Source of the DNA: an uncultured Rhodopila sp.
GTDB lineage: Bacteria; Pseudomonadota; Alphaproteobacteria; Acetobacterales; Acetobacteraceae
NCBI RefSeq assembly: GCF_903944925.1
Contig: NZ_CAJATU010000076.1
Coordinates: 1-64,000, forward strand
Direction of reading: 5' to 3'
DNA: 64,000 nucleotides
In this document: piece after piece, positions 25,029-35,361 of the stretch
Numbering within the stretch: the first letter of the stretch is position 1
How the letters are laid out: every line of letters starts with the position of its first letter
Notes under the pieces: model-generated
Told to the model about the DNA's origin: nothing
The model's database searches: none
The model's input: only the letters and a program-made list of their open reading frames with translations
Translations under genes and position numbers: made by a program

Positions 25029-27539
25029 GTGGAGCTTGAACTGGAGGCGTCAACCCGGATCGCCAGCGACGACAACAGCCATGCCGCCGCCAAGGGTCTC
25101 GACCCGGCCGAGGTGGCTGCGTTGCGGGCTGCGATCCTGCAGAAGCTCACCTACCACGTCGGCAAACGGAGGTCGGTTGCAACCGACCGCGACTGGCTGA
25201 TCGCCACTGCGATCGCCATCCGGGACCGGATCGTCGACCGCTGGGTCAATACCACCGAGGCGACGTATCAGGCAGGCGCGAAGCGCGTCTATTACCTGTC
25301 GCTCGAGTTTCTCATCGGACGCCTGCTGTTCGATAACCTGAACAACGTCAATATGATCGAGACGATGCGCGCGGCCTTGGCCGGGCTTGATGTCGATCTC
25401 GACAAGCTGCGCGCGCTCGAGCCCGACGCGGCGCTGGGCAATGGCGGCCTCGGCCGGCTCGCCGCCTGCTTCATGGAAAGCATGGCGACGCTGGATATCC
25501 CCGCCTACGGCTACGGCATCCGCTATGAGCACGGGCTGTTCCGCCAGGTGATGAAGAACGGCTGGCAGCACGAATACCCGGAAGACTGGCTGGCGCTCGG
25601 CAATCCCTGGGAATTCCATCGCCCCGAAGTCCGCTGCCCGATCGGCTTTGGCGGCTCGATCGAGGCCGTGCCGGTATCCGAAGCCGCGGTGCGGCATGTC
25701 TGGCATCCGGCGGAAACCATCGAGGCCGTCGCCTACGACACCCCCGTGGTCGGATGGCGCGGACGCCGCGTCAACACGCTGCGCCTGTGGTCCGCGCAGT
25801 CGGCGGATCCGCTGCGTCTCGACGCATTCAATCACGGCGACCATGCCGGCGCGTTGGCGGCGCAGGTGCGGGCTGAGTCGATCTCCAAGGTGCTGTATCC
25901 GTCGGACGCCACGCCGGCGGGGCAGGAATTGCGGCTGCGGCAGGAGTATTTCTTCGTCTCCGCCTCCTTGCAGGATCTGGTGCGGCGGCATATCCGCGCC
26001 TTCGGCCATATCAGCAGCCTGCCCGAAAAGACGGCGATCCAGTTGAACGACACGCATCCCGCCATCGCGGTGGCGGAGATGATGCGCATCCTGCTCGATC
26101 TGTACCAGATCCCGTGGGAGGAAGCCTGGCGGATGACGCGGGCGACGTTCAGCTACACCAACCACACCCTGCTGCCCGAAGCGCTGGAAGTCTGGCCGGT
26201 TCCGCTGATGGAACGCCTGCTGCCGCGGCATATGCAGATCATCTACCTGATCAACGCGCTGCATCTCGGCCATGTGCGCCAGGAATTCCCGGCCGACGAC
26301 GCCCTGCTGTCCAGCGTGTCGATGATCGATGAGCACCAGGGGCGGCGCGTCCGCATGAGCCACCTGGCGTTCCTCGGCTCGCACCGGGTCAACGGCGTAT
26401 CGGCGCTGCATACCGGGCTGATGCGGGAGACCGTGTTCCGCGACCTGCACACGCTGTTCCCGGACCGGATCGTCAATGTCACCAACGGCATCGCCTTCCG
26501 CCGCTGGCTGCATGAGGCCAACCCGCCGCTGACGCGTCTGCTGGTCGAAACCCTCGGCCCGAAGGTGCTGGACGATGAGAATGCCCTCGAGGGGCTGCGG
26601 CCGTTGGCAACCGATCCGGCCTTCCAGAAGCGCTTCGCCGCCGCCCGCTATGTCAACAAGCTGGCGCTGGCCGACCTGATCCGGCGGGAGCTGGAAATCC
26701 GCGTCGATCCGAACGCCATCTTCGACGTCCACATCAAGCGCATGCATGAATACAAGCGCCAGTTGCTCAACATCCTGGAGGCGATCGCGCTGTACAACGC
26801 GATCCGGGCCCGGCCGATGGACGACTGGACGCCGCGGGTGAAGATCTTCGCCGGCAAGGCGGCCGCGAGCTACCATCAGGCGAAGCTGATCATCAAGCTG
26901 ATCCACGACGTGGCGAAGGTGATCAACAACGACCCGACGGTGCGCAACATCCTGAAGATCGTCTTCCTGCCGAACTACTCGGTCAGCCTGGCCGAGGTCG
27001 TCATCCCGGCGGCGGATTTGTCGGAGCAGATATCCACGGCCGGCATGGAAGCCTCCGGCACCGGCAACATGAAGTTCGCCCTGAACGGCGCGCTGACCAT
27101 CGGCACGCTGGATGGTGCGAACGTTGAGATCGCCGAGCGTGTCGGCGACGACAATATCTTCATCTTCGGCCTGACTGCCGAGGAAGTGACCGCACGGCGG
27201 CAGATCACCATCGACTCCGCCGACTACATCGCCGCGTCCCCGGTGCTGGCGGAGGTTTTGTCCAGCGTTTCGGCGGGTGTTTTCTCCCCGGACGAACCGG
27301 GACGCTACCGCGGACTGGTCGACTGCCTGCGCTACCATGACTACTTCCTGGTTTGTGCTGACTTCGATTCGTACTACGCCACGCAGCGCCGGGTTGGGGA
27401 ACTCTGGCGGCATCCGGACCGTTGGTGGAAGGGAGCGATTCTGAATACCGCGAATGTCGGCTGGTTCTCTTCCGATCGTTCGATCCGTGAATACGCGGCC
27501 GACGTGTGGGACGTGCCGGCTTTTCAAGCCCCGGGATAA
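25029..27539 (+). CDS. glgP: Glycogen/alpha-glucan phosphorylase
   Basis: The 836-residue enzyme releases glucose-1-phosphate from glycogen ends. It has the N-terminal YYLSLEFLIGRLLFDNL and NGGLGRLAACFMESMATL. The pyridoxal-phosphate site is EASGTGNMKFALNGALTIG, followed by GTLDGANVEI. HIKRMHEYKRQLLNIL lies near residue 570. The length is typical. The start is GTG 25029, with AAGG and GAAG upstream in a purine-rich leader. It is the first gene of the glycogen cluster, followed after 89 bp by glgC. Confidence 0.97.
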   Translation: MELELEASTRIASDDNSHAAAKGLDPAEVAALRAAILQKLTYHVGKRRSVATDRDWLIATAIAIRDRIVDRWVNTTEATYQAGAKRVYYLSLEFLIGRLLFDNLNNVNMIETMRAALAGLDVDLDKLRALEPDAALGNGGLGRLAACFMESMATLDIPAYGYGIRYEHGLFRQVMKNGWQHEYPEDWLALGNPWEFHRPEVRCPIGFGGSIEAVPVSEAAVRHVWHPAETIEAVAYDTPVVGWRGRRVNTLRLWSAQSADPLRLDAFNHGDHAGALAAQVRAESISKVLYPSDATPAGQELRLRQEYFFVSASLQDLVRRHIRAFGHISSLPEKTAIQLNDTHPAIAVAEMMRILLDLYQIPWEEAWRMTRATFSYTNHTLLPEALEVWPVPLMERLLPRHMQIIYLINALHLGHVRQEFPADDALLSSVSMIDEHQGRRVRMSHLAFLGSHRVNGVSALHTGLMRETVFRDLHTLFPDRIVNVTNGIAFRRWLHEANPPLTRLLVETLGPKVLDDENALEGLRPLATDPAFQKRFAAARYVNKLALADLIRRELEIRVDPNAIFDVHIKRMHEYKRQLLNILEAIALYNAIRARPMDDWTPRVKIFAGKAAASYHQAKLIIKLIHDVAKVINNDPTVRNILKIVFLPNYSVSLAEVVIPAADLSEQISTAGMEASGTGNMKFALNGALTIGTLDGANVEIAERVGDDNIFIFGLTAEEVTARRQITIDSADYIAASPVLAEVLSSVSAGVFSPDEPGRYRGLVDCLRYHDYFLVCADFDSYYATQRRVGELWRHPDRWWKGAILNTANVGWFSSDRSIREYAADVWDVPAFQAPG

Positions 27540-27628
27540 AATGGTAACGGGGCTTTGCACCGGGCTGGCCGTGACGTTCTTGTGATTGGGCGTTATCAAG
27601 CTACCAACCCAATCAGGAGAAAGCGTTC

Positions 27629-28894
27629 ATGGCTCAGCGTCCCGGATTACACGCGCCGATCGTCCGTGATGCGATGGCTTACGTGCTTGCCGGAGGGCGG
27701 GGTTCGCGGCTGCTCGAAATGACCGACTCGCGCGCGAAACCCGCCGTCTACTTCGGCGGCAAGACCCGCATCATCGATTTCGCCCTGTCCAACGCCCTGA
27801 ATTCCGGCATCCGCCGTATCGGCGTCGCGACGCAATACAAGGCGCACAGCCTGATCCGGCATTTGCAGCGCGGCTGGAACTTCTTCCGGCCGGAGCGCAA
27901 TGAAGGCTTCGACATCCTGCCGGCATCGCAACGCTCGGGCGACACATGGTACGCTGGAACAGCCGACGCGCTGTACCAGAACATCGACATCATCGAGAGC
28001 TACAACCCGGAATACATCGTCATCCTGGCCGGCGACCATGTCTACAAAATGGACTACTCGGGTATGCTGATCCAGCATGTCGAGCAGGAGGCCGACGTCA
28101 CCGTCGGCTGCGTCGAGGTGCCTCGTATGGAGGCCGTCGGTTTCGGCGTCATGCATGTCGATACGGCCGACAGGATCATCGCCTTCGTGGAAAAGCCGAA
28201 GGACCCGCCGTCGATTCCGGGGCAGCCGGATCTCGCGCTGGCGAGCATGGGGATCTACGTCTTCAAGACCAGCTTCCTGATCGAGCAGTTGCATCGCGAC
28301 GCGGCGGAGCCGGGGTCCAGCCGCGATTTCGGCCACGACATCCTGCCGTACCTGGTCAAGCACGGCAAAGCCGTCGCCCACCGGTTCACCAATTCCTGCG
28401 TCACCTCGGGCGCGGAGCGGGAGGCCTACTGGCGCGACGTGGGGACGCTGGATGCCTATTGGGAAGCGAACATCGACCTGACCGCGATCATCCCGGCGCT
28501 CGATCTGTATGACCGCGACTGGCCGATATGGACCTACGCCGAGATCACGCCGCCCGCGAAGTTCGTGCATGAGGAAATCGGCCGCCGCGGCGAAGCCATT
28601 TCGTCGCTGGTGTCCGGCGGCTGCATCGTGTCGGGGTCGTTCCTGCGCCAGTCGCTGCTGTTCACCGGCGTGCATGTGCATTCCTATGCGCGAGTGGAAC
28701 AGGCGGTGGTGCTGCCGGAGGCCGATATCGGCCGGGGGGCCAGGCTGCGCAACGTGATCGTCGAAAAGGGCGTGCGGATTCCGCCGGGCCTGGTCGTCGG
28801 CGAGGATCCGGAAGAGGACGCCAAGCGCTTCCGCCGCACCGAGCGGGGCATCTGCCTGATCACGCAGCCGATGCTCGATCGTTTGACGAACTAG
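27629..28894 (+). CDS. glgC: Glucose-1-phosphate adenylyltransferase
   Basis: The 421-residue enzyme makes ADP-glucose for glycogen synthesis. It shows [28 protein letters not shown] (nucleotide binding and catalysis), [12 protein letters not shown], and [13 protein letters not shown]. The C-terminal left-handed beta-helix carries [33 protein letters not shown] 27629 is preceded by AGGAGAAAGCG. It is 282 bp upstream of glgA, a gap that holds a palindromic repeat. Confidence 0.97.
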   Translation: MAQRPGLHAPIVRDAMAYVLAGGRGSRLLEMTDSRAKPAVYFGGKTRIIDFALSNALNSGIRRIGVATQYKAHSLIRHLQRGWNFFRPERNEGFDILPASQRSGDTWYAGTADALYQNIDIIESYNPEYIVILAGDHVYKMDYSGMLIQHVEQEADVTVGCVEVPRMEAVGFGVMHVDTADRIIAFVEKPKDPPSIPGQPDLALASMGIYVFKTSFLIEQLHRDAAEPGSSRDFGHDILPYLVKHGKAVAHRFTNSCVTSGAEREAYWRDVGTLDAYWEANIDLTAIIPALDLYDRDWPIWTYAEITPPAKFVHEEIGRRGEAISSLVSGGCIVSGSFLRQSLLFTGVHVHSYARVEQAVVLPEADIGRGARLRNVIVEKGVRIPPGLVVGEDPEEDAKRFRRTERGICLITQPMLDRLTN

Positions 28895-28989
28895 AGACGG
28901 CCGGACCCGATGGCTGACATGATGCATGGAAGCCGCGGGTGTGGCTGGATGGGTAAGGGCGGCGTCGCATGAGACGTGACAGCAGCGCT

Positions 28990-29105
28990 CCCGCGGACGC
29001 GTGGGCCGTCATGCCGGCGCAGGCCGGCATGCACGCCTTTGCCTCAACCGGCACCGCGAGGCGTGGATGGTGCGCCTTCGCGCACCATGACGATGGGTGG
29101 CGACG
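28990..29105. repeat. Dispersed palindromic repeat, copy 2 (glgC-glgA gap)
   Basis: A hairpin with arms CATGCCGGC and GCCGGCATG (29011-29032) is followed by CACGCCTTTGC, then GCGAGGCGTGGATGG and a second hairpin, ATGGTGCGCC/GCGCACCAT. The CACGCCTT...AGGCGTGGATGG core recurs near 47.2 and 61.9 kb. It occupies most of the gap between glgC and glgA. Confidence 0.7.
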
Positions 29106-29176
29106 GCGGCTCCCTCATTCCGATAGCAATGGGGCACGCCCCAGCCCCCAACACCCTATTGCGTCAGGCCTATGAT

Positions 29177-30625
29177 ATGAGCCGCGTTCTGGCCGTCACC
29201 TCCGAAATCTATCCGCTGATCAAGACCGGCGGACTTGCCGATGTCACCGGCGCGCTGCCGCTGGCGCTGAACGCCGCCGGGGTTGAAACCATCACCCTGG
29301 TGCCCGGCTATCCCGCCGTGCTGCAAGGACTGAAAAACCCCGGCGAGGTGTGGCATTTCCCCGACATGTTCGGCGGCCATGCCTACGTCATCCGGGGCAC
29401 CGCCGCCTCGCTCGACCTGCTGGTGCTCGACGCGCCGCATTTGTTCAATCGGCCGGGCAACCCCTACAACGGCCCCGACGGACGCGAATGGCACGACAAC
29501 GGTATCCGCTTCGCCGCCCTGGGGGCTGCGGGCGCGGCCATCGGCAACGGGCTGATTCCCGGCCTGAGCTTCGACATCGTGCACGCGCATGACTGGCAGT
29601 CGGCGATGGCGCCGGTCTACCTGAACTACCACCACGGCCCGCGACCGGGCACCGTCCTGACCATCCACAACCTGGCTTTCCAGGGCCGTTTCGCGGCCTC
29701 CTTGTTTCCCCGCCTCGGCCTGCCCGGTTCGGCATTCGGCTTCGACGGCCTGGAATACCATCACGATGTCAGCTTCCTCAAAGGCGGTCTGTGCTTCGCC
29801 GATCGGCTGACGACAGTGTCGCCGACATATGCGCGGGAGATCACGACGGAGGAGTACGGCATGGGCCTGGACGGCCTCATGCGGTACCGCGCGGCCAGCC
29901 TGACCGGCATCGTCAACGGCATCGACGATGCGGTCTGGAACCCGGCCACCGATGAGCTGATCCCGCACAAATTCTCCCGCGGGCGGATTGGCCAGCGCGC
30001 CGGCAACAAGACCGCCTTGCAGCGGCGCCTCGGCCTGGTGGAGTCCCAATCGGCCCTGGTCATCGGCGTGGTCAGCCGGCTGACCTCGCAGAAGGGCCTC
30101 GACATGCTGCTGGAAAACCTGCCCGGGCTGATCGCCGACGGGGTGCAGCTCGCCCTGCTGGGATCGGGCGAGCGCGAGTTGGAATTCTCCTTCATCGAAG
30201 CGGCGGCGCGCAATCCCGGCGCCATCGGCTGCGTCATGGGCTACAACGAGCAACTCGCCCACCTGATCCAGGCCGGCAGCGACGCCTTGCTGGTGCCCTC
30301 CAGATTCGAGCCGTGCGGCCTGACCCAGTTGTGTGCGCTGCGCTACGGCAGCATCCCGGTGGTGTCGCGCGTCGGCGGCCTGGCGGATACGGTGATCGAC
30401 GCGAACGAGGCCGCGCTGACCGCGGGTGTGGCGACCGGCATCCAGTTCTCCCCGGCGACGCCGGAGGCGCTGGAGGACGGATTGCGCCGCCTGCTCATCC
30501 TGTGGCGGAACCAGCCGGTGTGGCAGCGGATGCAGCGCAACGCGATGAACGCCGACGTGTCCTGGCGCAATCCCGCCGCGCACTACGCCACGCTGTACAA
30601 CTCCATTTTGGCGGAACGGTCGTGA
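29177..30625 (+). CDS. glgA: Glycogen synthase (ADP-glucose)
   Basis: The 482-residue GT5 enzyme adds glucose from ADP-glucose to the glycogen chain. The N-terminal SEIYPLIKTGGLADVTGALP holds the KTGGL motif, DIVHAHDWQSAMAPVYL follows, and LLVPSRFEPCGLTQLCALRYG is the C-terminal substrate-binding block. I place the start at ATG 29177 (MSRVLAVTSE), because the open frame upstream runs through the intergenic repeat. The stop overlaps the next gene by 4 nt (GTGA). Confidence 0.95.
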   Translation: MSRVLAVTSEIYPLIKTGGLADVTGALPLALNAAGVETITLVPGYPAVLQGLKNPGEVWHFPDMFGGHAYVIRGTAASLDLLVLDAPHLFNRPGNPYNGPDGREWHDNGIRFAALGAAGAAIGNGLIPGLSFDIVHAHDWQSAMAPVYLNYHHGPRPGTVLTIHNLAFQGRFAASLFPRLGLPGSAFGFDGLEYHHDVSFLKGGLCFADRLTTVSPTYAREITTEEYGMGLDGLMRYRAASLTGIVNGIDDAVWNPATDELIPHKFSRGRIGQRAGNKTALQRRLGLVESQSALVIGVVSRLTSQKGLDMLLENLPGLIADGVQLALLGSGERELEFSFIEAAARNPGAIGCVMGYNEQLAHLIQAGSDALLVPSRFEPCGLTQLCALRYGSIPVVSRVGGLADTVIDANEAALTAGVATGIQFSPATPEALEDGLRRLLILWRNQPVWQRMQRNAMNADVSWRNPAAHYATLYNSILAERS

Positions 30626-33600
30626 CATTCGTCGATGCCGGTTCGCCGGAGACGTTGGGCGTCACCGTGGCGGGTGACGGCGTCAACGCCGCGGTGCATG
30701 CGCCCGACGCCGATGCGGTCGCCCTCTGCCTGTTCGATGCGGCTGACCGTGAAACCGCCCGTATCCGCTTGCCCAACCGGACCGGGCCGGTGTTCCATGC
30801 CCACATCCAAGGCGTGCAGCCGAGCACGCGCTACGGCTTGCGCGCCTATGGCCGCTTCGACCCGGCCAACGGCCTCCGCTTCAATCCCGCCAAGCTGCTG
30901 ATCGACCCCTGGGCGACCGCAATCGACCGCCCGTTCAAACTGTTTGCCGAATTGTTCGACCACGAGGCGCCGCGGCCGGACGACACCGCCCACCTGATGC
31001 CGAAGGGCATCATCGGCACGCCGCCCGCCCTGCCCGTCCTCGACCGCCCCGATTTCGACTGGGACCGCCAGGTCATTTACGAACTGCATGTCCGTGGCTT
31101 CACCAAGACTCACCCGGATATCCCGCCCGCTATCCGCGGCACCTTTGCCGGGCTGGCCCATCCCGCCGCCATCGGCCACCTGACCCGCCTCGGCGTCACC
31201 ACCGTCGAACTGATGCCGAGCGCCGCCTGGATCGATGAGCGGCATCTGCCGCCGCTGAACCTGACGAATTACTGGGGCTACAACCCGATGGCGTTCCTCG
31301 CCCCTGACCCCAGGCTCGCGCCGGGCGGCTGGGCGGAAATCCGCGCCGCGGTGGATGCGCTGCATGCGGCCGGCATCAGCGTCATCCTCGATGTCGTGTT
31401 GAACCATACCGGCGAGAGCGACGAGTGGGGGCCGACCTTGTCGATGCGCGGGCTCGACAATGGCGGCTATTACCGGCTGGCGGGAGACCGCTCAGGCTAC
31501 GTCAACGACGCCGGCTGTGGCAACATCCTGGCGATGGACCATCCGATCGCGGTGCGCCTGAGCACGGATGCGCTGCGGGCCTGGGCGGTGTATGGCGGCC
31601 TGGACGGGTTCCGGCTGGATCTGGCGGCCACACTCGGGCGACGCGTCGATGGCTTTGACCGCGACGCGCCGTTCCTGGTGGCGGTGGAACAGGACCCGAT
31701 CCTATCGCGCTGCGTGATGATCGCCGAACCCTGGGATATCGGCCCGGGCGGCTACCAGCTTGGCGCTTTTCCGGCGCGCTGGGGCGAGTGGAACGACAAG
31801 TACCGCGACACGGTGCGCCGGTTCTGGCGCGGCGATGCCGGCAAGCTGGGCGATTTTACGACGCGCTTCGCCGGTTCGGGCGATGTGTTCGGCGCGGATC
31901 ACCGGCCGGTGTCGCGCAGCATCAACTACATCACCGCGCATGACGGTTTTACGCTCGCGGACCTGGTTGCCTATAATTCGAAGCACAACGCCGCCAACGG
32001 CGAGGACAATCGCGACGGCTCGAACGACAACCAGTCCTGGAACAACGGCGCCGAGGGGCCGTCGCATGATCCGGCCATCATGGCCAAGCGGGCGGGCGAC
32101 GTCCGGTCGCTGCTGGCGACCTTGCTGCTGTCGCGCGGCACGCCGATGCTGTCGATGGGCGACGAGGCGGGACGGACGCAGCATGGCAACAACAACGCCT
32201 ATGCGCAGGACAATGCCGGGTCCTGGATGGACTGGTCCGCGGTCGACGAAGGCCTGATCGATTTCACCGCCGGGGTGATTGCGCTGCGCCACGCGCTGGG
32301 CCCGTTGTTCGACGGCCGTGAGCTGCTTGGCCGCCCGATCGACGACACGGCGGTGCCCGACGTCATCTGGTTCAGTCCGGAGGGACATCCGCTCACCGAA
32401 GACGACTGGCGCCGCGACAGCAACCGCACCTTGGTCGCCGTGCTGTATGCCAACGACACGCGCGCGGCGCTGGTGTTCCACGCCGACACTGCCGTGGCGG
32501 CCATCGTGCTGCCCCCGACGCGCCCCGGTTATCGCTGGCGCCGCGTGCTGGACAGCGCCGGCACCGAGGCGACGGACAGCCTGGTGCTGCCGGGCCGCTC
32601 GGTCACGGTGTTCCAGGAAGGTGCCTCATCCGGGTATGAAGGCGCCGGCGAGTCCGTCCCCGACAGCGAACTCGACCGCCTGGCGGACCTCGCCGGCATC
32701 GATCCGATCTGGTGGGATGTCGGCGGCGGCTTCCACAAGGTTGGAGCCGACACCAAGCGCGCCCTGCTGGCAGCGATGCGGCTGCCGGCCGATACGCGCA
32801 GCCACCTGGCCGACAGCCTGCACCGCCTGGCGCATGAGCGGGACGCCCCCCTGCCGCCGGTCGTCATTGGCCGGGTGGATGAAACCATCAAGGTCAAGCT
32901 CGGCACCCCACGCCCCGCCTGGATCACTCTGTTGCGTGAGGACGGCAGCCGCGAGCGCTTCCCCGCCGCCGACGGCACGGTCACCCTGCCGCCGCAGCCC
33001 ATCGGCCGCCATCGCCTGCTGAACGAGGATCGGCCCGAACGGTTCAGCCATCTCACGGTCGCGCCGCATGGCTGCTATTTGCCGCCGGCGCTGCTGGCCG
33101 GGGAGCGCCGCTTCGGCATTGCCGCGCATCTGTACTCGCTGCGCTCGAACGGCGACCAGGGCATCGGCGACTTCACCACGCTGAAGCGGCTCTCGGCCGA
33201 GGCGGCACGGAACGGCGCCTCGCTGATTGGCCTGAACCCGCTGCACGCGCTGTTCCCGCATAACCGCGACCGGGCCAGCCCGTATCACCCCTCCGACCGC
33301 CGGTTCCTCGATCCGATCTATATCGACGTCTCCGGCTTCAAGGGCGGCGGCGGATTGCCATCCCACCCCGGCCCGGTCGATTACCCGGCGGTCTGGACGC
33401 GCAAGCTGGCCGTTCTGAAAGCCGCGTTCAAACCCGCCCCGCTGGACTCGATCCCGGACGGCCTGCGGCGCTTCGCCACCTTCGAGACGATCGCCGATGT
33501 GCTGGGAACCTCCGACTGGAAGGCATGGCCCGAAGGTTTGCGCCATCCAACCGACCCGGGTGTCGCCGCCTTCGCCGCCGAACACAGCGACGCGATCCAG

Positions 33601-34635
33601 TTCCACGCCTTCATCCAGACCCTGGCGGACGAGCAGCTTGCCGCCGCCGCGGCCGCCGCGAAGAGCGACGGCCTGTCCATCGGCTTTTACCGCGACCTCG
33701 CCGTTGGCGCCGCTCCGGATGGAGCCGAGGCCTGGTCCGCCCAGGACACGCTGATGCATGGAGTGTCCGTCGGCGCGCCGCCCGATCCGTTCTCGGCCGC
33801 CGGGCAGGTATGGTGCCTGCCGCCGCCCGACCCGGTGGCGATGCGGCGCGACGGCTACGCCAGCTTCAACGAATTGCTGGTGGCGAACATGCGCCATGCG
33901 GGGGCGCTGCGGATCGACCACGTCATGGGCCTGCGGCGGCTGTTCGTCGTCCCGGACGGCGCGGGCGCCATCGACGGCGCCTATGTGACCTATCCGCTGG
34001 ACGACCTGCTCGCCCAGGTCGCGCTGCAAAGCCAGCGGGCGCGCTGCCTCGTTGTCGGCGAAGACCTGGGCACCGTGCCGGAGGGCATGTCCGCCGCTTT
34101 GGCCGCGAACAATATCCTGTCCTACAGCGTGCTGTGGTTCGAGCGCCGCGACGGCCGCATCCGGCCGCCGCCGGAGTGGCGCCCGCTCGCCGCCGCCTGC
34201 GTCTCGACGCACGACCTGCCGACGCTGGCGGGCTGGTGGATCGGTGCGGATATCAATGAGAAGCAAACGCTGGGGCTGATCGACGCCGCCGCGGCGGACC
34301 GCGCCCGGGCCGAACGCGCGGCGGAAAAATTCGCGCTGCTGGTGCAGCTTCAGGACGAGGGGTTGCTGGAGGAGGAGACGATCGACCTGCACCAGCCGAT
34401 GCCCGCGCCGGTCGCCACGGCAGTGCACGCATTCGTCGCCGCCACCCCGGCCCTGTTGACCCTGGTCCAGGCCGACGATCTCGCCGGGGAAACGGAGGCG
34501 GTCAACCTGCCGGGCACCGACCGGGAACGCCCGAACTGGCGGCGGCGGCTGGATATCGACGTCGAGACGCTGTGCCGTATGCCGCTGGCGCAAGCGATTC
34601 TGTCTGCGTTGTACGCCCGCTCGGCGGTTGAGTGA
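30622..34635 (+). CDS. glgX: Bifunctional glycogen debranching enzyme GlgX / 4-alpha-glucanotransferase MalQ
   Basis: The 1337 residues comprise two enzymes joined at about residue 670. The GlgX part has an N-terminal CBM48-like domain, then the GH13 core with nucleophile Asp in DGFRLDLAATLG, acid Glu in MIAEPWDIGPGGYQLG and Asp in TAHDGFTL; it cuts alpha-1,6 branches. The MalQ part (GH77) has GALRIDHVMGL, GEDLGTVPEG and STHDLPTLAGWW, and moves maltodextrin segments. GTG 30622 overlaps the glgA stop. Both active sites look intact. The fusion would pass debranched oligosaccharides directly to the transferase and back to GlgP. Confidence 0.94.
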   Translation: MTFVDAGSPETLGVTVAGDGVNAAVHAPDADAVALCLFDAADRETARIRLPNRTGPVFHAHIQGVQPSTRYGLRAYGRFDPANGLRFNPAKLLIDPWATAIDRPFKLFAELFDHEAPRPDDTAHLMPKGIIGTPPALPVLDRPDFDWDRQVIYELHVRGFTKTHPDIPPAIRGTFAGLAHPAAIGHLTRLGVTTVELMPSAAWIDERHLPPLNLTNYWGYNPMAFLAPDPRLAPGGWAEIRAAVDALHAAGISVILDVVLNHTGESDEWGPTLSMRGLDNGGYYRLAGDRSGYVNDAGCGNILAMDHPIAVRLSTDALRAWAVYGGLDGFRLDLAATLGRRVDGFDRDAPFLVAVEQDPILSRCVMIAEPWDIGPGGYQLGAFPARWGEWNDKYRDTVRRFWRGDAGKLGDFTTRFAGSGDVFGADHRPVSRSINYITAHDGFTLADLVAYNSKHNAANGEDNRDGSNDNQSWNNGAEGPSHDPAIMAKRAGDVRSLLATLLLSRGTPMLSMGDEAGRTQHGNNNAYAQDNAGSWMDWSAVDEGLIDFTAGVIALRHALGPLFDGRELLGRPIDDTAVPDVIWFSPEGHPLTEDDWRRDSNRTLVAVLYANDTRAALVFHADTAVAAIVLPPTRPGYRWRRVLDSAGTEATDSLVLPGRSVTVFQEGASSGYEGAGESVPDSELDRLADLAGIDPIWWDVGGGFHKVGADTKRALLAAMRLPADTRSHLADSLHRLAHERDAPLPPVVIGRVDETIKVKLGTPRPAWITLLREDGSRERFPAADGTVTLPPQPIGRHRLLNEDRPERFSHLTVAPHGCYLPPALLAGERRFGIAAHLYSLRSNGDQGIGDFTTLKRLSAEAARNGASLIGLNPLHALFPHNRDRASPYHPSDRRFLDPIYIDVSGFKGGGGLPSHPGPVDYPAVWTRKLAVLKAAFKPAPLDSIPDGLRRFATFETIADVLGTSDWKAWPEGLRHPTDPGVAAFAAEHSDAIQFHAFIQTLADEQLAAAAAAAKSDGLSIGFYRDLAVGAAPDGAEAWSAQDTLMHGVSVGAPPDPFSAAGQVWCLPPPDPVAMRRDGYASFNELLVANMRHAGALRIDHVMGLRRLFVVPDGAGAIDGAYVTYPLDDLLAQVALQSQRARCLVVGEDLGTVPEGMSAALAANNILSYSVLWFERRDGRIRPPPEWRPLAAACVSTHDLPTLAGWWIGADINEKQTLGLIDAAAADRARAERAAEKFALLVQLQDEGLLEEETIDLHQPMPAPVATAVHAFVAATPALLTLVQADDLAGETEAVNLPGTDRERPNWRRRLDIDVETLCRMPLAQAILSALYARSAVE

Positions 34636-34989
34636 GAGGCGTAGGAACGGTTCCGGCTGCGATGTCGACTTGGGTTGCTGTATCGTGCCGCCTTGGACAC
34701 GGCGTCGGGCTTGCAGGCGGCGCGGAACTGCGGGCGGAGCGCCCTTTCCGCCTGCTCTGTGCGCGCTGTGGTCCTCAGCTTTTTCTCTGTGTTAAACCGC
34801 GCTCGTCGATACCCCGCTGTGCCTGAAAGGCGGACTCGTCCGGCCACTACGCAACCCCGGCGCGTTGCATCGCCGTGGGCATTAACCCCCGACTCGGCGG
34901 CGAGGAACTCGCCCACGGTTGATTTGCCGCGGCGGCAACCGTAGTTTCACGCTGATGGAAACTCTGAACTCCGCTCAGCGGCTGGTCCG
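34636..34989. other. Intergenic region after the glycogen operon
   Basis: In these 354 bp I see no gene. Frames in both directions have shadow-like, Arg/Ser-rich composition. A TTTTTCTCTG stretch near 34778 has no clear stem before it. The promoter for the next pair of genes should lie here but is not identifiable. Confidence 0.4.
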
Positions 34990-35361
34990 ATGAGCGACCT
35001 TTTCGCCCCTGAAGGCGGCTGGCGGGTCCGCATTCTCGACCTGTCAGGCGGCGCGCAGGACAATATCACCGAAGAAGTCGGCGGCTTCGACACGCTGATG
35101 CACGCCAATGCGTTCGCCCGCCGCTATGTCCGCGACTCGGTCGAACGCTGCCGCGTGCCGGGATCGACGTCCAAGGAGGTTCTGGAAGCCTGGTTCGCCT
35201 TCGGCGAGGACGCCTTCGTCATCGATGCCGGCGAAGGCGCATGGAAGAGTGCGACGGAGCTCGGCGATTTTGTCGATACCCTCGCCGGTGCGGAGGAGCG
35301 CGACTGGCGGTCGCTCGATCCGCGCCGTGACGATGCGGATCTCGACGAGGACGACGAATGA
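34990..35361 (+). CDS. Hypothetical protein coupled to the GluRS-like gene
   Basis: A 123-residue acidic protein: GWRVRILDLSGGAQDNITEEVGG, then a helix (ALMHANAFARRYVRDSVERC-like), then VLEAWFAFGEDAFVIDAGEG, and a very acidic tail (DADLDEDDE). No named domain was recognised. Its stop overlaps the GluRS-like gene by 4 nt (ATGA), so the two are translated together. This may mean a functional partnership, which is inference. Confidence 0.7.
   Translation: MSDLFAPEGGWRVRILDLSGGAQDNITEEVGGFDTLMHANAFARRYVRDSVERCRVPGSTSKEVLEAWFAFGEDAFVIDAGEGAWKSATELGDFVDTLAGAEERDWRSLDPRRDDADLDEDDE

Noticed and set aside
28976-29176. Longer N-terminus of GlgA
   Set aside because: It is encoded by the intergenic palindrome and has Arg/Pro-rich non-family composition. 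ATG 29177 gives the normal family start.
30313-30621. Longer N-terminus of the GlgX-MalQ fusion from 30313
   Set aside because: That stretch is an out-of-frame shadow of the glgA C-terminus. GTG 30622 overlaps the glgA stop and starts the CBM48 domain.
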